A stretch of 64,000 nucleotides of DNA from Moraxella sp. VT-16-12 (lineage in GTDB: Bacteria; Pseudomonadota; Gammaproteobacteria; Pseudomonadales; Moraxellaceae): positions 1 to 64,000 of the forward strand of contig NZ_NKHK02000008.1 in the NCBI RefSeq assembly GCF_002224245.2. Reading direction: 5' to 3'. Position 1 is the stretch's first letter, and each line of letters starts with the position of its first letter. Positions 8,996 through 21,260 of this stretch are shown here, in pieces. A program made the translations under genes and the position numbers. The notes under the pieces were generated by a model that did not search any database, was not told the DNA's origin, and saw only the letters and a program-made list of their open reading frames with translations.

Positions 8996-10276
8996 ATGCA
9001 AAAATCCACACTTTTGGGGCTATCGCTACTGGCACTTGCTGGCACACCTGCACTCGCTAATGATTTGCCAAATTTATCAAACAGCCATTTTCAATCTTGT
9101 CTAACTAATCTAAAAAATTCTGCCACCTTTAAGGGTGTGTCTGCTACTACCTTTGAACGTTATCGCCCCAGTGAGCCCGACCCCAGTGTCATTCGCTCCT
9201 TAAATTACCAACCAGAATTTAAAAAAGACCCTTGGGATTATCATGCGTCTTTGGTGGACAGTGAACGCGTGGCAGATGGACTGCGTGCCAAAAATGAGAT
9301 GGCAGACGTATTAAGACGTATTGAGAGCCGTTATGGTGTCAAAGCAGAACACGTGCTTGGTGTGTGGGGCGTTGAGAGTAATTTTGGTCAAACCTTAGGC
9401 AAAAAAGACTTATTTACCAGCCTTGCCACCCTATCATGTTTTGACCGCCGTCAGTCTTATTTTCGTGGCGAGTATGCCAGTGCCTTAAAAATTGTCCAAA
9501 ATGGCGACATTCGCCCCCAAGACATGACTGGCTCATGGGCAGGGGCATTTGGTCAAACACAGTTTATGCCAAGCACGTTTTTGCGATTGGCGGTGGATTT
9601 TGATGGTGATGGTCGTAAAGATTTGGTTAATTCTAAGGCAGATGCCCTAGCAAGTACCGCCAATTTTTTGGTAAAAAGTGGCTATCGTACTGGTGAGCCT
9701 TGGGGCTATGAAGTTCGCCTAAACGGTTATTCAGGCACAAGCGGTCGCAAAAACAAAAAATCCATCAGTCATTGGCAAAATATGGGGCTGACATTGCCTG
9801 ATGGTCGCCCCTTACCACATAATATGGCAAGTGCTGGATTGCTACTGCCTGCTGGTCGTCATGGTCCTGCGTTTTTGGTGGGTAAAAACTTTGATACCTT
9901 TTATAGTTATAATGCGTCCGAAAGTTATGCTCTTGCCATTGCCCATCTGTCCACATTGATTGAAACCAATAACACCAACACCAATTTTGCCACCGCTTGG
10001 CCTACCGATGATGCAGGAATCAGTCGCCGTGAGGCCAAAGAAATCCAACAAGCCCTAATCAACGCAGGCTACGACATCGGCAATGCAGATGGTATCATTG
10101 GTGATAATACCAGACGAGCCATCATGGATTATCAACGCAAATCAGGCGTTACCCCAAATGGACGAGCAGGACAGCAATTTTATCGTCTGATTATGAGTCA
10201 TCAACAAGGAAATCAGCCTGTCGCCACCCCCACCAGTAACCCCAACATCAAAATCATTCGGAGGGCAGTTCAATAA
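8996..10276 (+). CDS. Lytic murein transglycosylase, MltB-like with peptidoglycan-binding domain
   Basis: This 426-aa secreted enzyme cleaves the MurNAc-GlcNAc bond of peptidoglycan, leaving 1,6-anhydro ends. A signal peptide (residues 1-21, cleavage near ALA-ND) leads into an SLT_2/MltB catalytic domain. The catalytic Glu is probably E127 in GVWGVESNFG; the segment GSWAGAFGQTQFMPST follows. A C-terminal PG_binding_1 domain lies at about 338-395 (EAKEIQQALINAGYD...GDNTRRAIMDYQ). There is no lipobox, so it is periplasmic rather than lipid-anchored like classical MltB. It stands alone between divergent cmoA and a convergent lipoprotein gene. Confidence 0.9.
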   Translation: MQKSTLLGLSLLALAGTPALANDLPNLSNSHFQSCLTNLKNSATFKGVSATTFERYRPSEPDPSVIRSLNYQPEFKKDPWDYHASLVDSERVADGLRAKNEMADVLRRIESRYGVKAEHVLGVWGVESNFGQTLGKKDLFTSLATLSCFDRRQSYFRGEYASALKIVQNGDIRPQDMTGSWAGAFGQTQFMPSTFLRLAVDFDGDGRKDLVNSKADALASTANFLVKSGYRTGEPWGYEVRLNGYSGTSGRKNKKSISHWQNMGLTLPDGRPLPHNMASAGLLLPAGRHGPAFLVGKNFDTFYSYNASESYALAIAHLSTLIETNNTNTNFATAWPTDDAGISRREAKEIQQALINAGYDIGNADGIIGDNTRRAIMDYQRKSGVTPNGRAGQQFYRLIMSHQQGNQPVATPTSNPNIKIIRRAVQ

Positions 10277-10361
10277 AGCTCTCATCACCATCAGTTTATT
10301 GATTGTTCTTTTGTTGGGATTGATGATGGTTTGTCTGTGGCAAATCAAACACTAAAAAAAA

Positions 10362-10404
10362 CCACACCCTAAAAGCCAGTTTAAACCAAGCTTTCAGGGT
10401 GTGG
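10362..10404 (-). terminator. Rho-independent terminator of the surface lipoprotein gene
   Basis: A strong hairpin pairs CCACACCCT (10362-10370) with AGGGTGTGG (10396-10404), plus inner AAAGC/GCTTT. On the minus strand it is followed by a run of T (A-tract 10354-10361). It ends the gene at 10420-11214. Confidence 0.8.
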
Positions 10405-10419
10405 CTATACAGCTAAAAA

Positions 10420-11214
10420 TTACTCAGGTTTTATGGGTTCAGCAACTTTGGTGGCACCAAATGCCCCCGCAAAGTTAGCACTTTTGTAAACACCGCTCAT
10501 CTCACTGGCATCTACCCCATAAAATGCCCCATTGGTCTGTACACCATTAGCAAAACCAGAAAAGGCACTGCCTTTGATGTCAGCTTCCAAGGCAACTTTA
10601 CCACCTGTGATGTACTTGCTGCCACCAATCTCACCTTTAACAGTTTTTGCCCCAAAATCCACATCAAATTTAGAAACCGCTTGTCTTTCACGGCATTCTT
10701 CACAGTCATGCAAAGCAAATCCAGTATAGCTCATCTTACCTTCGGTTGGCATTTTATTAGGTGCAGTTTGCAGACCTTGATAAAAAACATAGTCTTTTTC
10801 TATGCCTTTATCTTTATAACCAACAATACCAAATTTACTATGCCCAGTTGAACCTACTTGACCCCCAAGACCTGCTTGGTGAAGTGGTGTCAAACCTTCT
10901 TCGTGTACATTTGTTAAATCCAACGTTTTGCCATCAACGACCAGCTTATTTAGCACATCAAGATTATCCGGTGCAATACCTGTCATGTTATGAAACTCAA
11001 TAGTAGAGCTTTTTTCTGTATGGGCTAATTGCCAATGCTGACCTGTTGCCACTTGTTTGTCTTGTGGAACAGCAGTTGGGTTATTTTTAGAATCGGCATT
11101 TTTAGGCTGTATCATGGTTGATGCACCCGCCTTTACAGAATCATCAGAACTGCTACACGCCGTCAATGCCAATGTGGCAGATACCGCCACCATACCAATC
11201 ATGAATTTTTTCAT
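10420..11214 (-). CDS. TbpB/factor-H-binding-like surface lipoprotein (Slam-substrate type)
   Basis: This 264-aa lipoprotein has lipobox LTAC (Cys20) followed by a serine/acidic stretch. The C-terminal half is a beta-barrel of the TbpB or factor-H-binding-protein type, with alternating YTGFAL, VKGEIGG, FSGFANG strands and the hallmark ending GAFYGVDASEMSGVYKSANFAGAFGATK. Proteins of this class are moved to the cell surface by Slam in Neisseria and Moraxella and often bind haem, transferrin or host factors. A CEEC pair (about residues 162-165) could form a disulfide or bind a ligand. No slam or TonB receptor gene is in the window, so the ligand is unknown. Confidence 0.78.
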   Translation of the reverse strand: MKKFMIGMVAVSATLALTACSSSDDSVKAGASTMIQPKNADSKNNPTAVPQDKQVATGQHWQLAHTEKSSTIEFHNMTGIAPDNLDVLNKLVVDGKTLDLTNVHEEGLTPLHQAGLGGQVGSTGHSKFGIVGYKDKGIEKDYVFYQGLQTAPNKMPTEGKMSYTGFALHDCEECRERQAVSKFDVDFGAKTVKGEIGGSKYITGGKVALEADIKGSAFSGFANGVQTNGAFYGVDASEMSGVYKSANFAGAFGATKVAEPIKPE

Positions 11215-11396
11215 GACATTACTCCTTTAATGTTAAGAAATTAAAAACCCATACTTTTTATGGGTGATTAATAATTTATAATTTTTTAGTACATAAAGCA
11301 ATGATTAATCATTAAAATGTACAAACTTTCATCAAATAAGTACAAATGTAAACTTTTTATTATCATTATAATACATTCATTCACAGCGTGTCGCCA

Positions 11397-11424
11397 TAAA
11401 AAAAGCCCACCGAAGTGGACTTTT
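11397..11424 (-). terminator. Strong terminator of the rpoBC operon
   Basis: On the minus strand AAGTCCAC, a TTCG tetraloop and GTGGGCTT form an 8-bp stem (one wobble) followed by a run of T. It lies 18 bp after the rpoC stop. Confidence 0.9.
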
Positions 11425-11441
11425 AGATTAAAGTTGGTTGG

Positions 11442-14400
11442 CTATTCTATGTCGCTTTGACCCAACTCATCAGCAAACGCTTTGGCAAAATCATCAGTAT
11501 TTTGCTGATTCACAGACAATAGCTCATCAGTCATTGCCTGAATTTGGCTATTTGCCTGACGCTGACGGTTCTGGTGATATGCCAAGCCTGTACCTGCGGG
11601 AATTAGACGACCAACCACCACATTCTCTTTAAGACCTGTCAAATCGTCCACCTTGCCCATCACTGCTGCTGCGGTCAAGACACGCGTGGTCTCTTGGAAA
11701 GATGCCGCCGAGATAAAGCTCTCAGTAGCAAGACTGGCTTTGGTAATGCCCAATAGCTGACGTTCATACTGCACAGGGAACTTATTATCAGCGATAAGTT
11801 TGGCATTAACTTCACGAATTTTATTAAATTCAGCTTGGTCGCCTTTAAAGTAGTTAGAATCACCGCCATCAGTAATTTCTACTTTGCGTAGCATTTGACG
11901 TAAAATCACTTCAATGTGCTTATCGTTGATTTTTACGCCCTGCAAACGATAGACCTCTTGGACTTCATTGACCACATAATTTGCCAAAGCCGTCTCACCT
12001 CTAAGACGCAAGATGTCATGCGGATTTTGTGGTCCATCAGAAACCACTTCACCACGCTCCACTGTTTCACCTTCAAAGACGTTGATTTGACGCCATTTTG
12101 GAATAAGCTCTTCGTGGACGTTACCATCTTCATCTGTAATGATAAAGCGATTTTTGCCTTTGGTTTCTTTACCAAAACTTACCACACCACTCATCTCCGC
12201 CATGATGGCATGGTCTTTTGGTTTACGTGCTTCAAACAAGTCAGCCACACGTGGCAAACCACCGGTGATATCTTTTGTGCCTGATGTGGCTTGTGGCACA
12301 CGACCAAGCACCGAACCTGCGGTAACCGTATCACCTTCTGACACACGAATTACCGTTTCAGCAGGCAAGAAATACACCACTTCTTTACCCTCATCAGTAT
12401 CCAACACAATGGCAGGACGTGCATCTTTGGCAATACCAGGTCGGTCTTTGGGGGCTAATATTTCAAATGAGCTCATGCCTGTGGTTTCATCCACTTTGAC
12501 AGTGGCAGTCATACCATCTGTGATGTCGCTAAATCTTGCCACACCTGAAACTTCTGTAATGATTGGGTGGGTGTGTGGGTCCCATTTGGCAACCACGTCA
12601 CCTGTATTAACTTCTGCACCATCACGCACCGAAACATTAGAGCCATAAGGTACTTTATAGCGTTCACGTTCACGACCTTGGGTATCAATCACACCAATCT
12701 CTGCTGAACGAGACACCACCACCAAATGACCACTGGCGTGTTCTACGGTTTTCATGTTACGAAAACGTATTGTACCCGCATTGCCCACAGACACACTATT
12801 ATCAACGGTAGCAGAGCTTGCTGCCCCACCAACGTGGAAAGTACGCATGGTTAGCTGAGTACCTGGCTCACCAATAGACTGGGCTGCCATGACACCAACA
12901 GACTCACCAATATTAACCAAATGCCCACGAGCCAAATCACGACCATAACACTTGGCACACACGCCATGATGAGATTCACAAGTGATGACCGAACGTACAT
13001 ACACTTCATCAATGGCATTTTTATCCAACAGCTCCACCAAACGCTCATCAATCAATGTATTGGCAGAAATAATCACCTCACCATCATGATTAACCACGTC
13101 TTTGGCAGTAACACGACCCAAAACACGGTCGCCCAAACGCTCCACAATCTCGCCACCATTAATCACGGGGGTCATCAGTTGTCCTGCACTTGTGCCACAG
13201 TCATCATGGGTAATCACCAAGTCTTGTGCCACGTCCACCAAACGACGAGTCAGATAACCTGAGTTGGCAGTTTTTAAGGCAGTATCAGCCAAACCTTTAC
13301 GAGCACCGTGGGTTGAGATAAAGTACTGCAACACCGACAGACCTTCACGGAAGTTTGCTTTAATCGGGGTTTCAATGATAGAGCCATCAGGTTTTGCCAT
13401 CAAACCACGCATACCCGCAAGCTGACGAATCTGTGTGGCACTACCACGAGCTCCTGAGTCTGCCATCATATAGATGGAGTTAAACGACTTTTCACGTTCA
13501 AGCTCACCTTTGGCATTCACCACTTCATCAGTGGACAAGTTATCCATCATCGCATTGGCGATTTTATCAGAAGTACGAGACCAAATGTCCACCACTTTGT
13601 TGTAACGTTCGCCCGCAGTTACAAAACCACCTTCAAACTGCTGCTCAATCTCACGCACTTCGGCATCAGCACTGTCCATGATGTCTTTTTTGGTAGGTGG
13701 AATGACCATGTCCTCCATGCCAATAGAGATGCCTGACAAGGTTGCTTGGGCAAATCCTAAATACATCAAATGATCAGCAAACAGCACCGACTCTTTGACG
13801 CCCAGTTTGCGATAACAAGAGTTTAGTAGCTTAGAGATGTTCTTTTTGGTCATCTCTTTGTTGCATTCTTCAAATGCCATGCCATCTGGCATGATGTTCC
13901 AAATCAACAAACGACCTGCTACCGTATCATAAATGCTGGTTTTGGTGATTTTTTCACCTGTGGCATCATCAAATGTTACTTCTTTAACACGCACTTTGAT
14001 TTTGGCATTGACTGATAAATCATCAGAACCAATGGCACGCAATGCTTCATTGACCGTGCTAAATATCATGCCTTCACCTTTGGCATTGATGTGGCTACGG
14101 CTGATGTAGTACAGACCCAAAACCACGTCTTGAGACGGCACAATAATCGGCTCACCGTTTGCAGGTGATAAGATGTTGTTGGTGGACATCATTAAAGCAC
14201 GAGCTTCAAGTTGAGCCTCTAAGGTCAAAGGCACGTGCACCGCCATTTGGTCGCCGTCAAAGTCAGCGTTAAATGCCGCACATACCAATGGGTGAAGCTG
14301 AATGGCTTTACCTTCAATCATCACAGGTTCAAAAGCTTGCAAACCCAAACGGTGAAGTGTTGGTGCACGGTTGAGCAGTACAGGATGTTCACGAATCACG

Positions 14401-15647
14401 CTGGCAAGCATGTCCCAAACCACAGGGTCTTCACGCTCTACCATCTTTTTGGCAGCCTTGATGGTTTGGGCGATGTTGTTTTGCAAAAGTTTGGCATAGG
14501 TAAACGGCTTAAACAGCTCTAATGCCATTTTTTTGGGCAAACCACATTGGTGCAAACGTAGCGTAGGACCTACCACAATCACTGAACGCCCTGAGTAATC
14601 CACACGTTTACCCAATAGGTTTTGACGGAAACGACCTTGTTTACCTTTAATCATGTCTGCCAAAGATTTTAAAGGGCGCTTATTTGAACCTGTGATGGCA
14701 CGACCGCGGCGACCATTGTCAAGCAGTGCATCAACCGCTTCTTGCAACATACGTTTTTCATTACGTACAATGATGTCAGGGGCGTTTAATTCCAACAAAC
14801 GCTTTAAACGGTTATTGCGGTTAATAACACGGCGATACAGGTCATTTAAATCCGATGTGGCAAAACGACCGCCTTCTAGTGGCACGAGCGGACGCAAATC
14901 TGGTGGCAACACAGGCAACACCGTCATCACCATCCATTCAGGTTTATTACCAGAATCTCTAAAAGATTCCAATAATTTTAAACGTTTAGACATCTTTTTA
15001 AGCTTGGTTTCTGAGCTGGTTTGCGGAATCTCAGCACGCAGCTCATCAATCTCGCCATCTACATCAATGTCTTTGAGCAAATCTTGAACCGCTTCTGCGC
15101 CCATTTTGGCAATAAATTCATCACCGTACTGCTCTAAGGCGTTAAAATATTGCTCATCATCTAGCAGTTGATACTTTTCAAGAGCAGTCATACCAGGGTC
15201 AGTAACGATATAGCTTTCAAAATATAGCACACGCTCAATATCACGCAAAGTAATATCAAGCAGCAAGCCAATACGGCTTGGCAAAGATTTCAAAAACCAA
15301 ATATGAGCCACAGGACTGGCAAGCTCAATATGCCCCATGCGTTCACGTCGAACCTTGGCAGCAGTAACCTCTACGCCACATTTTTCACAAATAATGCCTT
15401 GGAATTTACGGCGTTTGTATTTACCACACAAACACTCAAAGTCCTTAACAGGACCAAAGATTTTGGCACAAAATAAACCATCACGTTCAGGTTTAAAGGT
15501 ACGATAGTTAATGGTTTCAGGTTTTTTAACTTCACCATGCGACCATGATTTAATCACATCAGGGCTGGCAAGCGAAATCTGAATGCTGTCAAATTCTTTC
15601 ATGCCGTTATCGGCAGGATTTTTCATGATGTCTAATAAATCTTTCAA
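11442..15647 (-). CDS. rpoC: DNA-directed RNA polymerase subunit beta'
   Basis: This 1401-aa large subunit forms the catalytic clamp of RNA polymerase. The N-terminal zinc finger cysteines are C72, C74, C87 and C90. The Mg-binding catalytic motif NADFDGDQM lies near residue 460. The second zinc cluster ([13 protein letters not shown]) is in the central part, and the trigger-loop region ([16 protein letters not shown]) is intact. Length matches E. coli (1407 aa). It follows rpoB by 68 bp on the minus strand and is the last gene of the block, ending at a UUCG hairpin terminator. Confidence 0.99.
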   Translation of the reverse strand: MKDLLDIMKNPADNGMKEFDSIQISLASPDVIKSWSHGEVKKPETINYRTFKPERDGLFCAKIFGPVKDFECLCGKYKRRKFQGIICEKCGVEVTAAKVRRERMGHIELASPVAHIWFLKSLPSRIGLLLDITLRDIERVLYFESYIVTDPGMTALEKYQLLDDEQYFNALEQYGDEFIAKMGAEAVQDLLKDIDVDGEIDELRAEIPQTSSETKLKKMSKRLKLLESFRDSGNKPEWMVMTVLPVLPPDLRPLVPLEGGRFATSDLNDLYRRVINRNNRLKRLLELNAPDIIVRNEKRMLQEAVDALLDNGRRGRAITGSNKRPLKSLADMIKGKQGRFRQNLLGKRVDYSGRSVIVVGPTLRLHQCGLPKKMALELFKPFTYAKLLQNNIAQTIKAAKKMVEREDPVVWDMLASVIREHPVLLNRAPTLHRLGLQAFEPVMIEGKAIQLHPLVCAAFNADFDGDQMAVHVPLTLEAQLEARALMMSTNNILSPANGEPIIVPSQDVVLGLYYISRSHINAKGEGMIFSTVNEALRAIGSDDLSVNAKIKVRVKEVTFDDATGEKITKTSIYDTVAGRLLIWNIMPDGMAFEECNKEMTKKNISKLLNSCYRKLGVKESVLFADHLMYLGFAQATLSGISIGMEDMVIPPTKKDIMDSADAEVREIEQQFEGGFVTAGERYNKVVDIWSRTSDKIANAMMDNLSTDEVVNAKGELEREKSFNSIYMMADSGARGSATQIRQLAGMRGLMAKPDGSIIETPIKANFREGLSVLQYFISTHGARKGLADTALKTANSGYLTRRLVDVAQDLVITHDDCGTSAGQLMTPVINGGEIVERLGDRVLGRVTAKDVVNHDGEVIISANTLIDERLVELLDKNAIDEVYVRSVITCESHHGVCAKCYGRDLARGHLVNIGESVGVMAAQSIGEPGTQLTMRTFHVGGAASSATVDNSVSVGNAGTIRFRNMKTVEHASGHLVVVSRSAEIGVIDTQGRERERYKVPYGSNVSVRDGAEVNTGDVVAKWDPHTHPIITEVSGVARFSDITDGMTATVKVDETTGMSSFEILAPKDRPGIAKDARPAIVLDTDEGKEVVYFLPAETVIRVSEGDTVTAGSVLGRVPQATSGTKDITGGLPRVADLFEARKPKDHAIMAEMSGVVSFGKETKGKNRFIITDEDGNVHEELIPKWRQINVFEGETVERGEVVSDGPQNPHDILRLRGETALANYVVNEVQEVYRLQGVKINDKHIEVILRQMLRKVEITDGGDSNYFKGDQAEFNKIREVNAKLIADNKFPVQYERQLLGITKASLATESFISAASFQETTRVLTAAAVMGKVDDLTGLKENVVVGRLIPAGTGLAYHQNRQRQANSQIQAMTDELLSVNQQNTDDFAKAFADELGQSDIE

Positions 15648-15715
15648 CTGTTTTCTCCGCAGTTTTTTAATTGAATTTATGTCCTGCCCACCTATTGGCA
15701 GGCAGGTTACAGCAC

Positions 15716-18700
15716 TTACTTTTTGTCTTTTAGGTCAATGTTAATACCCAATGAGCGAATCTCTTTGGTCAATACGTTAAAGGACTCAGGCATACCCGGA
15801 TTCATGTATTGCTCGCCATCCACAATGTTTTTATACATACGGGTACGACCTTCCACATCGTCTGATTTGACCGTCAGCATTTCTTGCAAGGTGTAAGTAG
15901 CACCATAGGCTTCTAATGCCCAAACTTCCATCTCACCAAAACGCTGACCACCAAACTGAGCTTTACCACCAAGTGGCTGCTGAGTAACAAGGCTGTACGA
16001 ACCCGTTGAACGGGCGTGCATTTTGTCATCAACCAAGTGGTTGAGTTTGAGCATGTACATATAGCCCACCGTTACGGGACGGTCAAACTTTTTGCCCGTA
16101 CGTCCATCATACAAAGTCTGCTGACCTGATTTGTCCAACCCTGCCAATTCAAGCAATTCTTTGATTTGGGTTTCTTTTGCCCCATCAAATACCGCCGTTC
16201 CCATTGGCACACCAGCACGCAAGTTTTGAGCCATGTTTAAAATGTCTTCATCAGATAAGCTGTCCAAATCTACCTGCTCACCGCCGACTTTATTGTAAAT
16301 TTTATCTAAAAATTCACGCAGCTCAGCAACTGCCACCTGCGAACGCAACATGTGATTAATCTTATCGCCCAAACCGCGAGCCGCCATGCCAAGATGCGTC
16401 TCCAACACCTGACCGATATTCATACGCGATGGTACGCCAAGTGGGTTTAGCACGATGTCCACAGGATTGCCATTTTCGTCATAAGGCATGTCTTCTACGG
16501 GCATGATGCGAGAAACCACCCCTTTATTACCATGACGACCTGCCATTTTATCCCCAGGCTGAATGCGACGTTTGACCGCCAAATACACCTTGACAACTTT
16601 TTGCACACCATGTGGTAAGTCATCGCCTGCGGTCAGCTTGCGTTTTTTGTTGGCAAATTTCTCATCAATGTCTTTTTGTTTATCGGTCAAAAATTCAGCA
16701 ATTTGCGTTAAACGCTCTGAAATTTCTTCTTCGGCAGGCTGAATGTCAAACAATCTGTCCAAAGGCAAGCCATCAAGGTCGGCTGTATCTAGCACCGTAC
16801 CTGCCTTAAAGCCTGCACCGCCACTGACCTTTTGACCTGCCAGCAACGCAATCACACGACTGCGAGCCGCCGCTTCAAAAATCACCAACTCTTCTTTTAA
16901 GTCTTTGCGATAATCATCGAGCATAGCTTTTTCAATCGCTTTGGCACGACTGTCTTTTTCTAAACCATCACGCGTGAATACTTGCACATCAATTACCGTA
17001 CCTTTGGTAGATGATGGCACACGCAAAGACGTGTCTTTCACATCGGCAGCTTTTTCACCAAAAATGGCACGAAGCAGCTTTTCTTCTGGGGTAAGTTGAC
17101 TTTCACCTTTGGGGGTAACCTTGCCCACCAAAATATCACCTGCGTCCACTTCTGCCCCAATATAGACAATGCCTGCTTCGTCAAGATTAGCAAGAGCGGC
17201 CTCACCCACGTTTGGAATGTCGCCTGTAATCTCTTCTGAGCCAAGTTTGGTATCACGAGCCACACAAGTCAGCTCTTGAATATGAATGGTGGTAAAGCGG
17301 TCTTCTTGTACCACACGCTCAGATAGTAAAATGGAGTCTTCAAAGTTATATCCATTCCATGGCATGAATGCCACACGCATGTTTTGACCCAAAGCAAGCT
17401 CACCTAAGTCGGTTGAAGGCCCATCCGCCAAAATATCGCCACGAGCAATCACATCACCTGTATTGACAATCACACGTTGGTTGATACAAGTGTTTTGATT
17501 AGAACGGGTATATTTAATCAGATTATAAATATCAATACCTGCTTCACCTGCCACCATCTCATCTTCATTGACACGCACAATAATACGGCTGGCATCCACC
17601 TCATCAATCACACCACCACGCTTGGCGACCACGCACACACCACTATCTCGTGCGACATGACGCTCCATACCTGTACCCACCAAGGGCTTATCGCTACGCA
17701 AAGTTGGTACAGCTTGACGTTGCATGTTTGACCCCATCAATGCACGGTTAGCATCATCATGCTCCAAAAACGGAATCAAACTGGCTGCCACCGACACCAC
17801 TTGGCGTGGTGATACGTCCATATGTGTTACTTTATCAGGACTCATGCGTACCGAATCACCTTGATAACGTACCATCACCATTGGGTCAGTCAGCTCACCT
17901 TTATCATTCATGGGTGAGTCTGCCTGTGCAATCACCGCACCCACCTCTTCAATGGCAGACATATATTCAATGTCGTCAGTTACTTTACCGTCCACAACAC
18001 GGCGATAAGGCGTTTCTAAAAAGCCAAAATTATTGGTCTTAGCAAATACCGCCAAAGAGTTAATCAAACCAATGTTTGGACCTTCGGGCGTTTCAATCGG
18101 ACAGACACGACCATAATGGGTGGCGTGTACATCTCGCACCTCAAAACCTGCACGCTCACGAGTCAAACCACCCGGGCCGAGTGCTGAGACGCGGCGTTTA
18201 TGAGTAATCTCTGATAATGGGTTGTTTTGGTCCATAAACTGAGACAGCTGGCTTGCACCAAAAAACTCTTTAATAGATGCCACAATAGGTTTAGAGTTAA
18301 TCAAGTCTTGTGGTTGCAGATTATCAGAATCCGCCAAACTTAAACGCTCTTTGACAGCGCGCTCCACACGAGCCAAGCCAATACGAAACTGATTTTCGGT
18401 CATCTCGCCTACTGAGCGAATGCGGCGGTTACCCAAATGGTCAATATCATCTACCTCGCCACGACCATTACGAATCTCAATCAGCTCTTTGACCACATCA
18501 ATGATGTCTTGTTTGGACAGCACGCCTTGTTCACGCTGAACATCAATGTCATCACTTTCAATAAATTCACGCCCCAAACGGCGGTTAAATTTCATGCGAC
18601 CGACATTTGATAAATCATAACGCTCATGACTAAAAAACATCTGCTCAAAGAGTTTTTCTGCGGTTTCCAGTGTTGGCGGCTCACCCGGACGCATGACTTT

Positions 18701-19807
18701 ATAAATCTCAATCAATGCCTCTTCACGGCTATTCACCACATCTGCACGCAAAGTATCTGCAATGTAAGTACCTTGGTCAATGTCATTAGTAAACAAAATC
18801 TTAAAGGATTTGATGTTTTTTTCGCTTAATTTCACCAAAAGCTCATGGTCAATCAAGCTGTTTGCACGAGCAATCAACTCATCATGTACAATGATGTCTT
18901 CTGCCAAAACACGCTCGTACAAATATTCATCAGGTACAGCAAGTTTGGTCATGCCTGTCGCTTTAATCTCTTTGATACGGCGAGCATTGATACGCTGACC
19001 TTGCTCCACAATGGTTTTGCCCTCTGGTGAAACAATATCAAACTGAGCCATCTCCCCCTGCAAACGCTCTGCAATCAGCTCAATTTCAAAAGATTCATCA
19101 CCTTTATAAACTTCTATGGTCTCAAAAAATGTATTTAAAATGTCAGTGGTCGTCATGCCAATGGCACGCAAGATGATGGTTGCCAACAGCTTACGGCGGC
19201 GGTCAATACGAGCATAAACCAAATCTTTTACATCAAATTCAAAATCCAACCATGAGCCACGATAAGGAATGATGCGAGCATTATAAAGCACTTTACCGCT
19301 AGAATGTGAACGCCCCTTGTCATGGTCAAAAAACACGCCAGGTGAGCGGTGCAATTGTGAAACAATCACACGTTCTGTGCCATTAATAATAAACGTACCA
19401 TTGTTGGTCATGAGTGGAATCTCACCCATATACACTTCATTTTCACGCACGTCTTTAATGGTGGCTTTATTGTCTTTATCCTTAATGACTAAGCGAATCT
19501 TAACACGCAATGGAGCAGCAAAAGTAGAGCCACGCATGATGCACTCACGCTCATCAAATTCAGGTTTGCCCAAATAATACTCTACAAACTGTAACTCAGC
19601 ATTGCCTGAGTGGCTTGTGATGGGAAAAATAGATGAAAATGCCGCTTGTAAACCAACGTTAGCACGAGCCTTTGGTTTTTTATGTTCTTGCAAAAATTGC
19701 TCATAAGAATCCACCTGAATGGCGAGCAAATAGGGTACGTCCATAACGTCTGGCAGTCTAGAAAAACTTTTGCGAATGCGTTTCTTTTCGGTATAAGAAT
19801 ATGCCAT
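15716..19807 (-). CDS. rpoB: DNA-directed RNA polymerase subunit beta
   Basis: This 1363-aa subunit forms the other jaw of the polymerase active-site cleft and is the rifampicin target. The rifampicin-resistance cluster (about residues 520-544) reads [20 protein letters not shown] and onward, with the usual susceptible residues at the E. coli positions D516, H526 and S531. The C-terminal [24 protein letters not shown] segment is intact. It is slightly longer than the E. coli protein (1342 aa). It follows rplL after a 321-bp spacer that holds an attenuator-like hairpin. Confidence 0.99.
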   Translation of the reverse strand: MAYSYTEKKRIRKSFSRLPDVMDVPYLLAIQVDSYEQFLQEHKKPKARANVGLQAAFSSIFPITSHSGNAELQFVEYYLGKPEFDERECIMRGSTFAAPLRVKIRLVIKDKDNKATIKDVRENEVYMGEIPLMTNNGTFIINGTERVIVSQLHRSPGVFFDHDKGRSHSSGKVLYNARIIPYRGSWLDFEFDVKDLVYARIDRRRKLLATIILRAIGMTTTDILNTFFETIEVYKGDESFEIELIAERLQGEMAQFDIVSPEGKTIVEQGQRINARRIKEIKATGMTKLAVPDEYLYERVLAEDIIVHDELIARANSLIDHELLVKLSEKNIKSFKILFTNDIDQGTYIADTLRADVVNSREEALIEIYKVMRPGEPPTLETAEKLFEQMFFSHERYDLSNVGRMKFNRRLGREFIESDDIDVQREQGVLSKQDIIDVVKELIEIRNGRGEVDDIDHLGNRRIRSVGEMTENQFRIGLARVERAVKERLSLADSDNLQPQDLINSKPIVASIKEFFGASQLSQFMDQNNPLSEITHKRRVSALGPGGLTRERAGFEVRDVHATHYGRVCPIETPEGPNIGLINSLAVFAKTNNFGFLETPYRRVVDGKVTDDIEYMSAIEEVGAVIAQADSPMNDKGELTDPMVMVRYQGDSVRMSPDKVTHMDVSPRQVVSVAASLIPFLEHDDANRALMGSNMQRQAVPTLRSDKPLVGTGMERHVARDSGVCVVAKRGGVIDEVDASRIIVRVNEDEMVAGEAGIDIYNLIKYTRSNQNTCINQRVIVNTGDVIARGDILADGPSTDLGELALGQNMRVAFMPWNGYNFEDSILLSERVVQEDRFTTIHIQELTCVARDTKLGSEEITGDIPNVGEAALANLDEAGIVYIGAEVDAGDILVGKVTPKGESQLTPEEKLLRAIFGEKAADVKDTSLRVPSSTKGTVIDVQVFTRDGLEKDSRAKAIEKAMLDDYRKDLKEELVIFEAAARSRVIALLAGQKVSGGAGFKAGTVLDTADLDGLPLDRLFDIQPAEEEISERLTQIAEFLTDKQKDIDEKFANKKRKLTAGDDLPHGVQKVVKVYLAVKRRIQPGDKMAGRHGNKGVVSRIMPVEDMPYDENGNPVDIVLNPLGVPSRMNIGQVLETHLGMAARGLGDKINHMLRSQVAVAELREFLDKIYNKVGGEQVDLDSLSDEDILNMAQNLRAGVPMGTAVFDGAKETQIKELLELAGLDKSGQQTLYDGRTGKKFDRPVTVGYMYMLKLNHLVDDKMHARSTGSYSLVTQQPLGGKAQFGGQRFGEMEVWALEAYGATYTLQEMLTVKSDDVEGRTRMYKNIVDGEQYMNPGMPESFNVLTKEIRSLGINIDLKDKK

Positions 19808-20055
19808 TGGGATTCCTTACAATAACAATATGATGACACTCTACCGTAGCAGAGACCAGATGAGTAAAGCGATTGAATCGCTTTTTAAAAATCTACCAAA
19901 AACAAAAAATCGCCAAACACTCTTTTGAGTATTTAGCCCATCATTTATGATTTAGCGATGAAGTTATTTTGCATAAAGACACATGAATTCATGTAGATAT
20001 TGTGTTATGACCTAGAACCAAACACAAAATGTCAAATTCTATATTATATAATAAT

Positions 20056-20087
20056 AAATCCGACAATGCAAGCACACCATCGGATTT
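20056..20087 (-). promoter_or_regulatory. Attenuator-like hairpin between rplL and rpoB
   Basis: AAATCCGA (20056-20063) pairs with TCGGATTT (20080-20087) in the 321-bp gap 19808-20128. On the minus strand the stem is followed by an AT-rich rather than a pure T tract, so it would be a leaky terminator. E. coli has a partial attenuator and an RNase III site in the same gap; a similar role here is inference. Nothing else gene-like was seen in the gap. Confidence 0.55.
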
Positions 20088-20128
20088 TTGCAAAATAATT
20101 TTATCAACAGGCAATTGCCTGCTTATAA

Positions 20129-20497
20129 TTATTTAAGCTCAACAGAAGCACCAGCTTCTTCAAGTTTCTTTTTAAGCTCTTCGGCTTCTGCTTTAGAAAC
20201 GCCTTCTTTGAGGGTTTGTGGTGCACCTTCAACTAGGTCTTTGGCTTCTTTTAGACCTAAGCCAGTTACCTCACGTACCACTTTAATCACTGCTACTTTC
20301 TTGTCGCCACCGCCAGTTAGAACAACGTTAAAGTCATCTTTTTCCTCAGCAGCAGGAGCATCGCTAGCAACAGGAGCAGCCGCCAAAGCAGCAGCAGATA
20401 CACCGAATTTTTCTTCCATCGCAGAGATAAGCTCAACGATTTCCATGACTGATTTTGCCGCAATGGCATCTAAGATTTGTTCGTTAGTTAATGACAT
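20129..20497 (-). CDS. rplL: 50S ribosomal protein L7/L12
   Basis: This 122-aa stalk protein recruits translational GTPases to the ribosome. The N-terminal dimerisation helix pair (residues 1-33), an Ala-rich hinge (about 35-52, [17 protein letters not shown]) and the compact C-terminal domain with [12 protein letters not shown] are all clear. Length is that of the family (about 121 aa). It lies 58 bp downstream of rplJ and forms the L10-L7/L12 translational unit with it. Confidence 0.98.
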   Translation of the reverse strand: MSLTNEQILDAIAAKSVMEIVELISAMEEKFGVSAAALAAAPVASDAPAAEEKDDFNVVLTGGGDKKVAVIKVVREVTGLGLKEAKDLVEGAPQTLKEGVSKAEAEELKKKLEEAGASVELK

Positions 20498-20555
20498 AGC
20501 AATTTCCTATGAAATAAAAATTTGATTAAAAATAAAATGAAAACCTGCTTTATGA

Positions 20556-21059
20556 TTAAGCAGCTTCTGCTTCCATTTTGTCGCGAAGAGCGGCCAGTGT
20601 GCGAGCCAATTTGCCAGCAGCCGCTTCTTTCATTGTACCCATCAGACGTGCAATTGCTTCGTCGTAAGTAGGTAGGGTTGCGAGTTTATCAATAGATTTT
20701 GCATCAATAAATTCGCCTTCAAAAGCTGCACCTTTGATTTCAAACTTGTCATTGGTCTTAGCAAACTCTTTAAACAAACGAGCAGCAGCTCCGGGGTGTT
20801 CGTTTGAGAATGCAATCAAAGTAGGACCAACAAAAACATCGTTCATGCAAGCAAAATCTGTATCAGCCAAAGCACGGCGTAATAGAGTATTACGCACGAT
20901 ACGCACTTCAACATTTGCCTGACGAGCTTGTTTACGAAGTTCAGTCATCTTTGCTACTGTTACACCACGAGAGTCGGCAACAACAGCAGACAGGGCAACT
21001 TTGGCAGCTTCATTTACCTCAGCAACAATTGCTTGTTTGTCTTGAAGGTTTAGTGCCAT
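20556..21059 (-). CDS. rplJ: 50S ribosomal protein L10
   Basis: This 167-aa base of the L7/L12 stalk binds 23S rRNA and, as free L10-(L7/L12) complex, represses its own mRNA. The N-terminal [11 protein letters not shown] helix, the RNA-binding segment with [13 protein letters not shown], and the C-terminal Ala-rich helix that docks L7/L12 are present. A GGAG ribosome-binding site precedes the ATG. The 304-bp region upstream carries an L10 leader-type RNA, so translational feedback is likely. Confidence 0.98.
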   Translation of the reverse strand: MALNLQDKQAIVAEVNEAAKVALSAVVADSRGVTVAKMTELRKQARQANVEVRIVRNTLLRRALADTDFACMNDVFVGPTLIAFSNEHPGAAARLFKEFAKTNDKFEIKGAAFEGEFIDAKSIDKLATLPTYDEAIARLMGTMKEAAAGKLARTLAALRDKMEAEAA

Positions 21060-21089
21060 GGGTTGTCTCCATATTTATCACTAAGTGAT

Positions 21090-21260
21090 TGAAATTACAA
21101 ATCCAAAGATTTGCACCGAAATACGGCGAGTCTTTCACCGTCTGCGTAGGCTGATGATTTTACTCATCAATTAGGTCAATGTTTAAGAATAATCACTGAC
21201 ACCTACGGTCTTAGACAGCACAACCCGTTGTGCTGAACTAATTTAAATCTTATCTTCTAC
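21090..21260 (-). promoter_or_regulatory. L10 (rplJL) mRNA leader, autoregulatory
   Basis: The 304-bp rplA-rplJ spacer (21060-21363) has no ORF. On the minus strand it holds the segment CCTACGCAGACGGTGAAAGA, very like the E. coli rplJ leader bound by L10-(L7/L12), and a 9-bp hairpin CAGCACAAC/GTTGTGCTG at 21216-21235. Another pairing TTGATGAGT/ATCATCAG lies near 21155-21170. The boundaries are approximate. Role is by analogy with the E. coli L10 leader. Confidence 0.75.

Noticed and set aside
10195-10354. A frame overlapping the lytic transglycosylase 3' end that encodes a hydrophobic segment (KALITISLLIVLLLGLMM) and ends WQIKH.
   Set aside because: It has no usable start codon before the hydrophobic part; the GGAGG nearby is not followed by ATG, GTG or TTG at a proper distance.
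12139-12648. Long plus-strand frames opposite rpoC, rpoB, ileS and ftsH.
   Set aside because: They are mirror frames of strongly conserved genes, without ribosome-binding sites or recognisable products.
15690-15712. Small inverted repeat CCTGCC/GGCAGG between rpoB and rpoC.
   Set aside because: Short, with no T tract; rpoB and rpoC are expected to be co-transcribed. Probably an mRNA hairpin without clear role.
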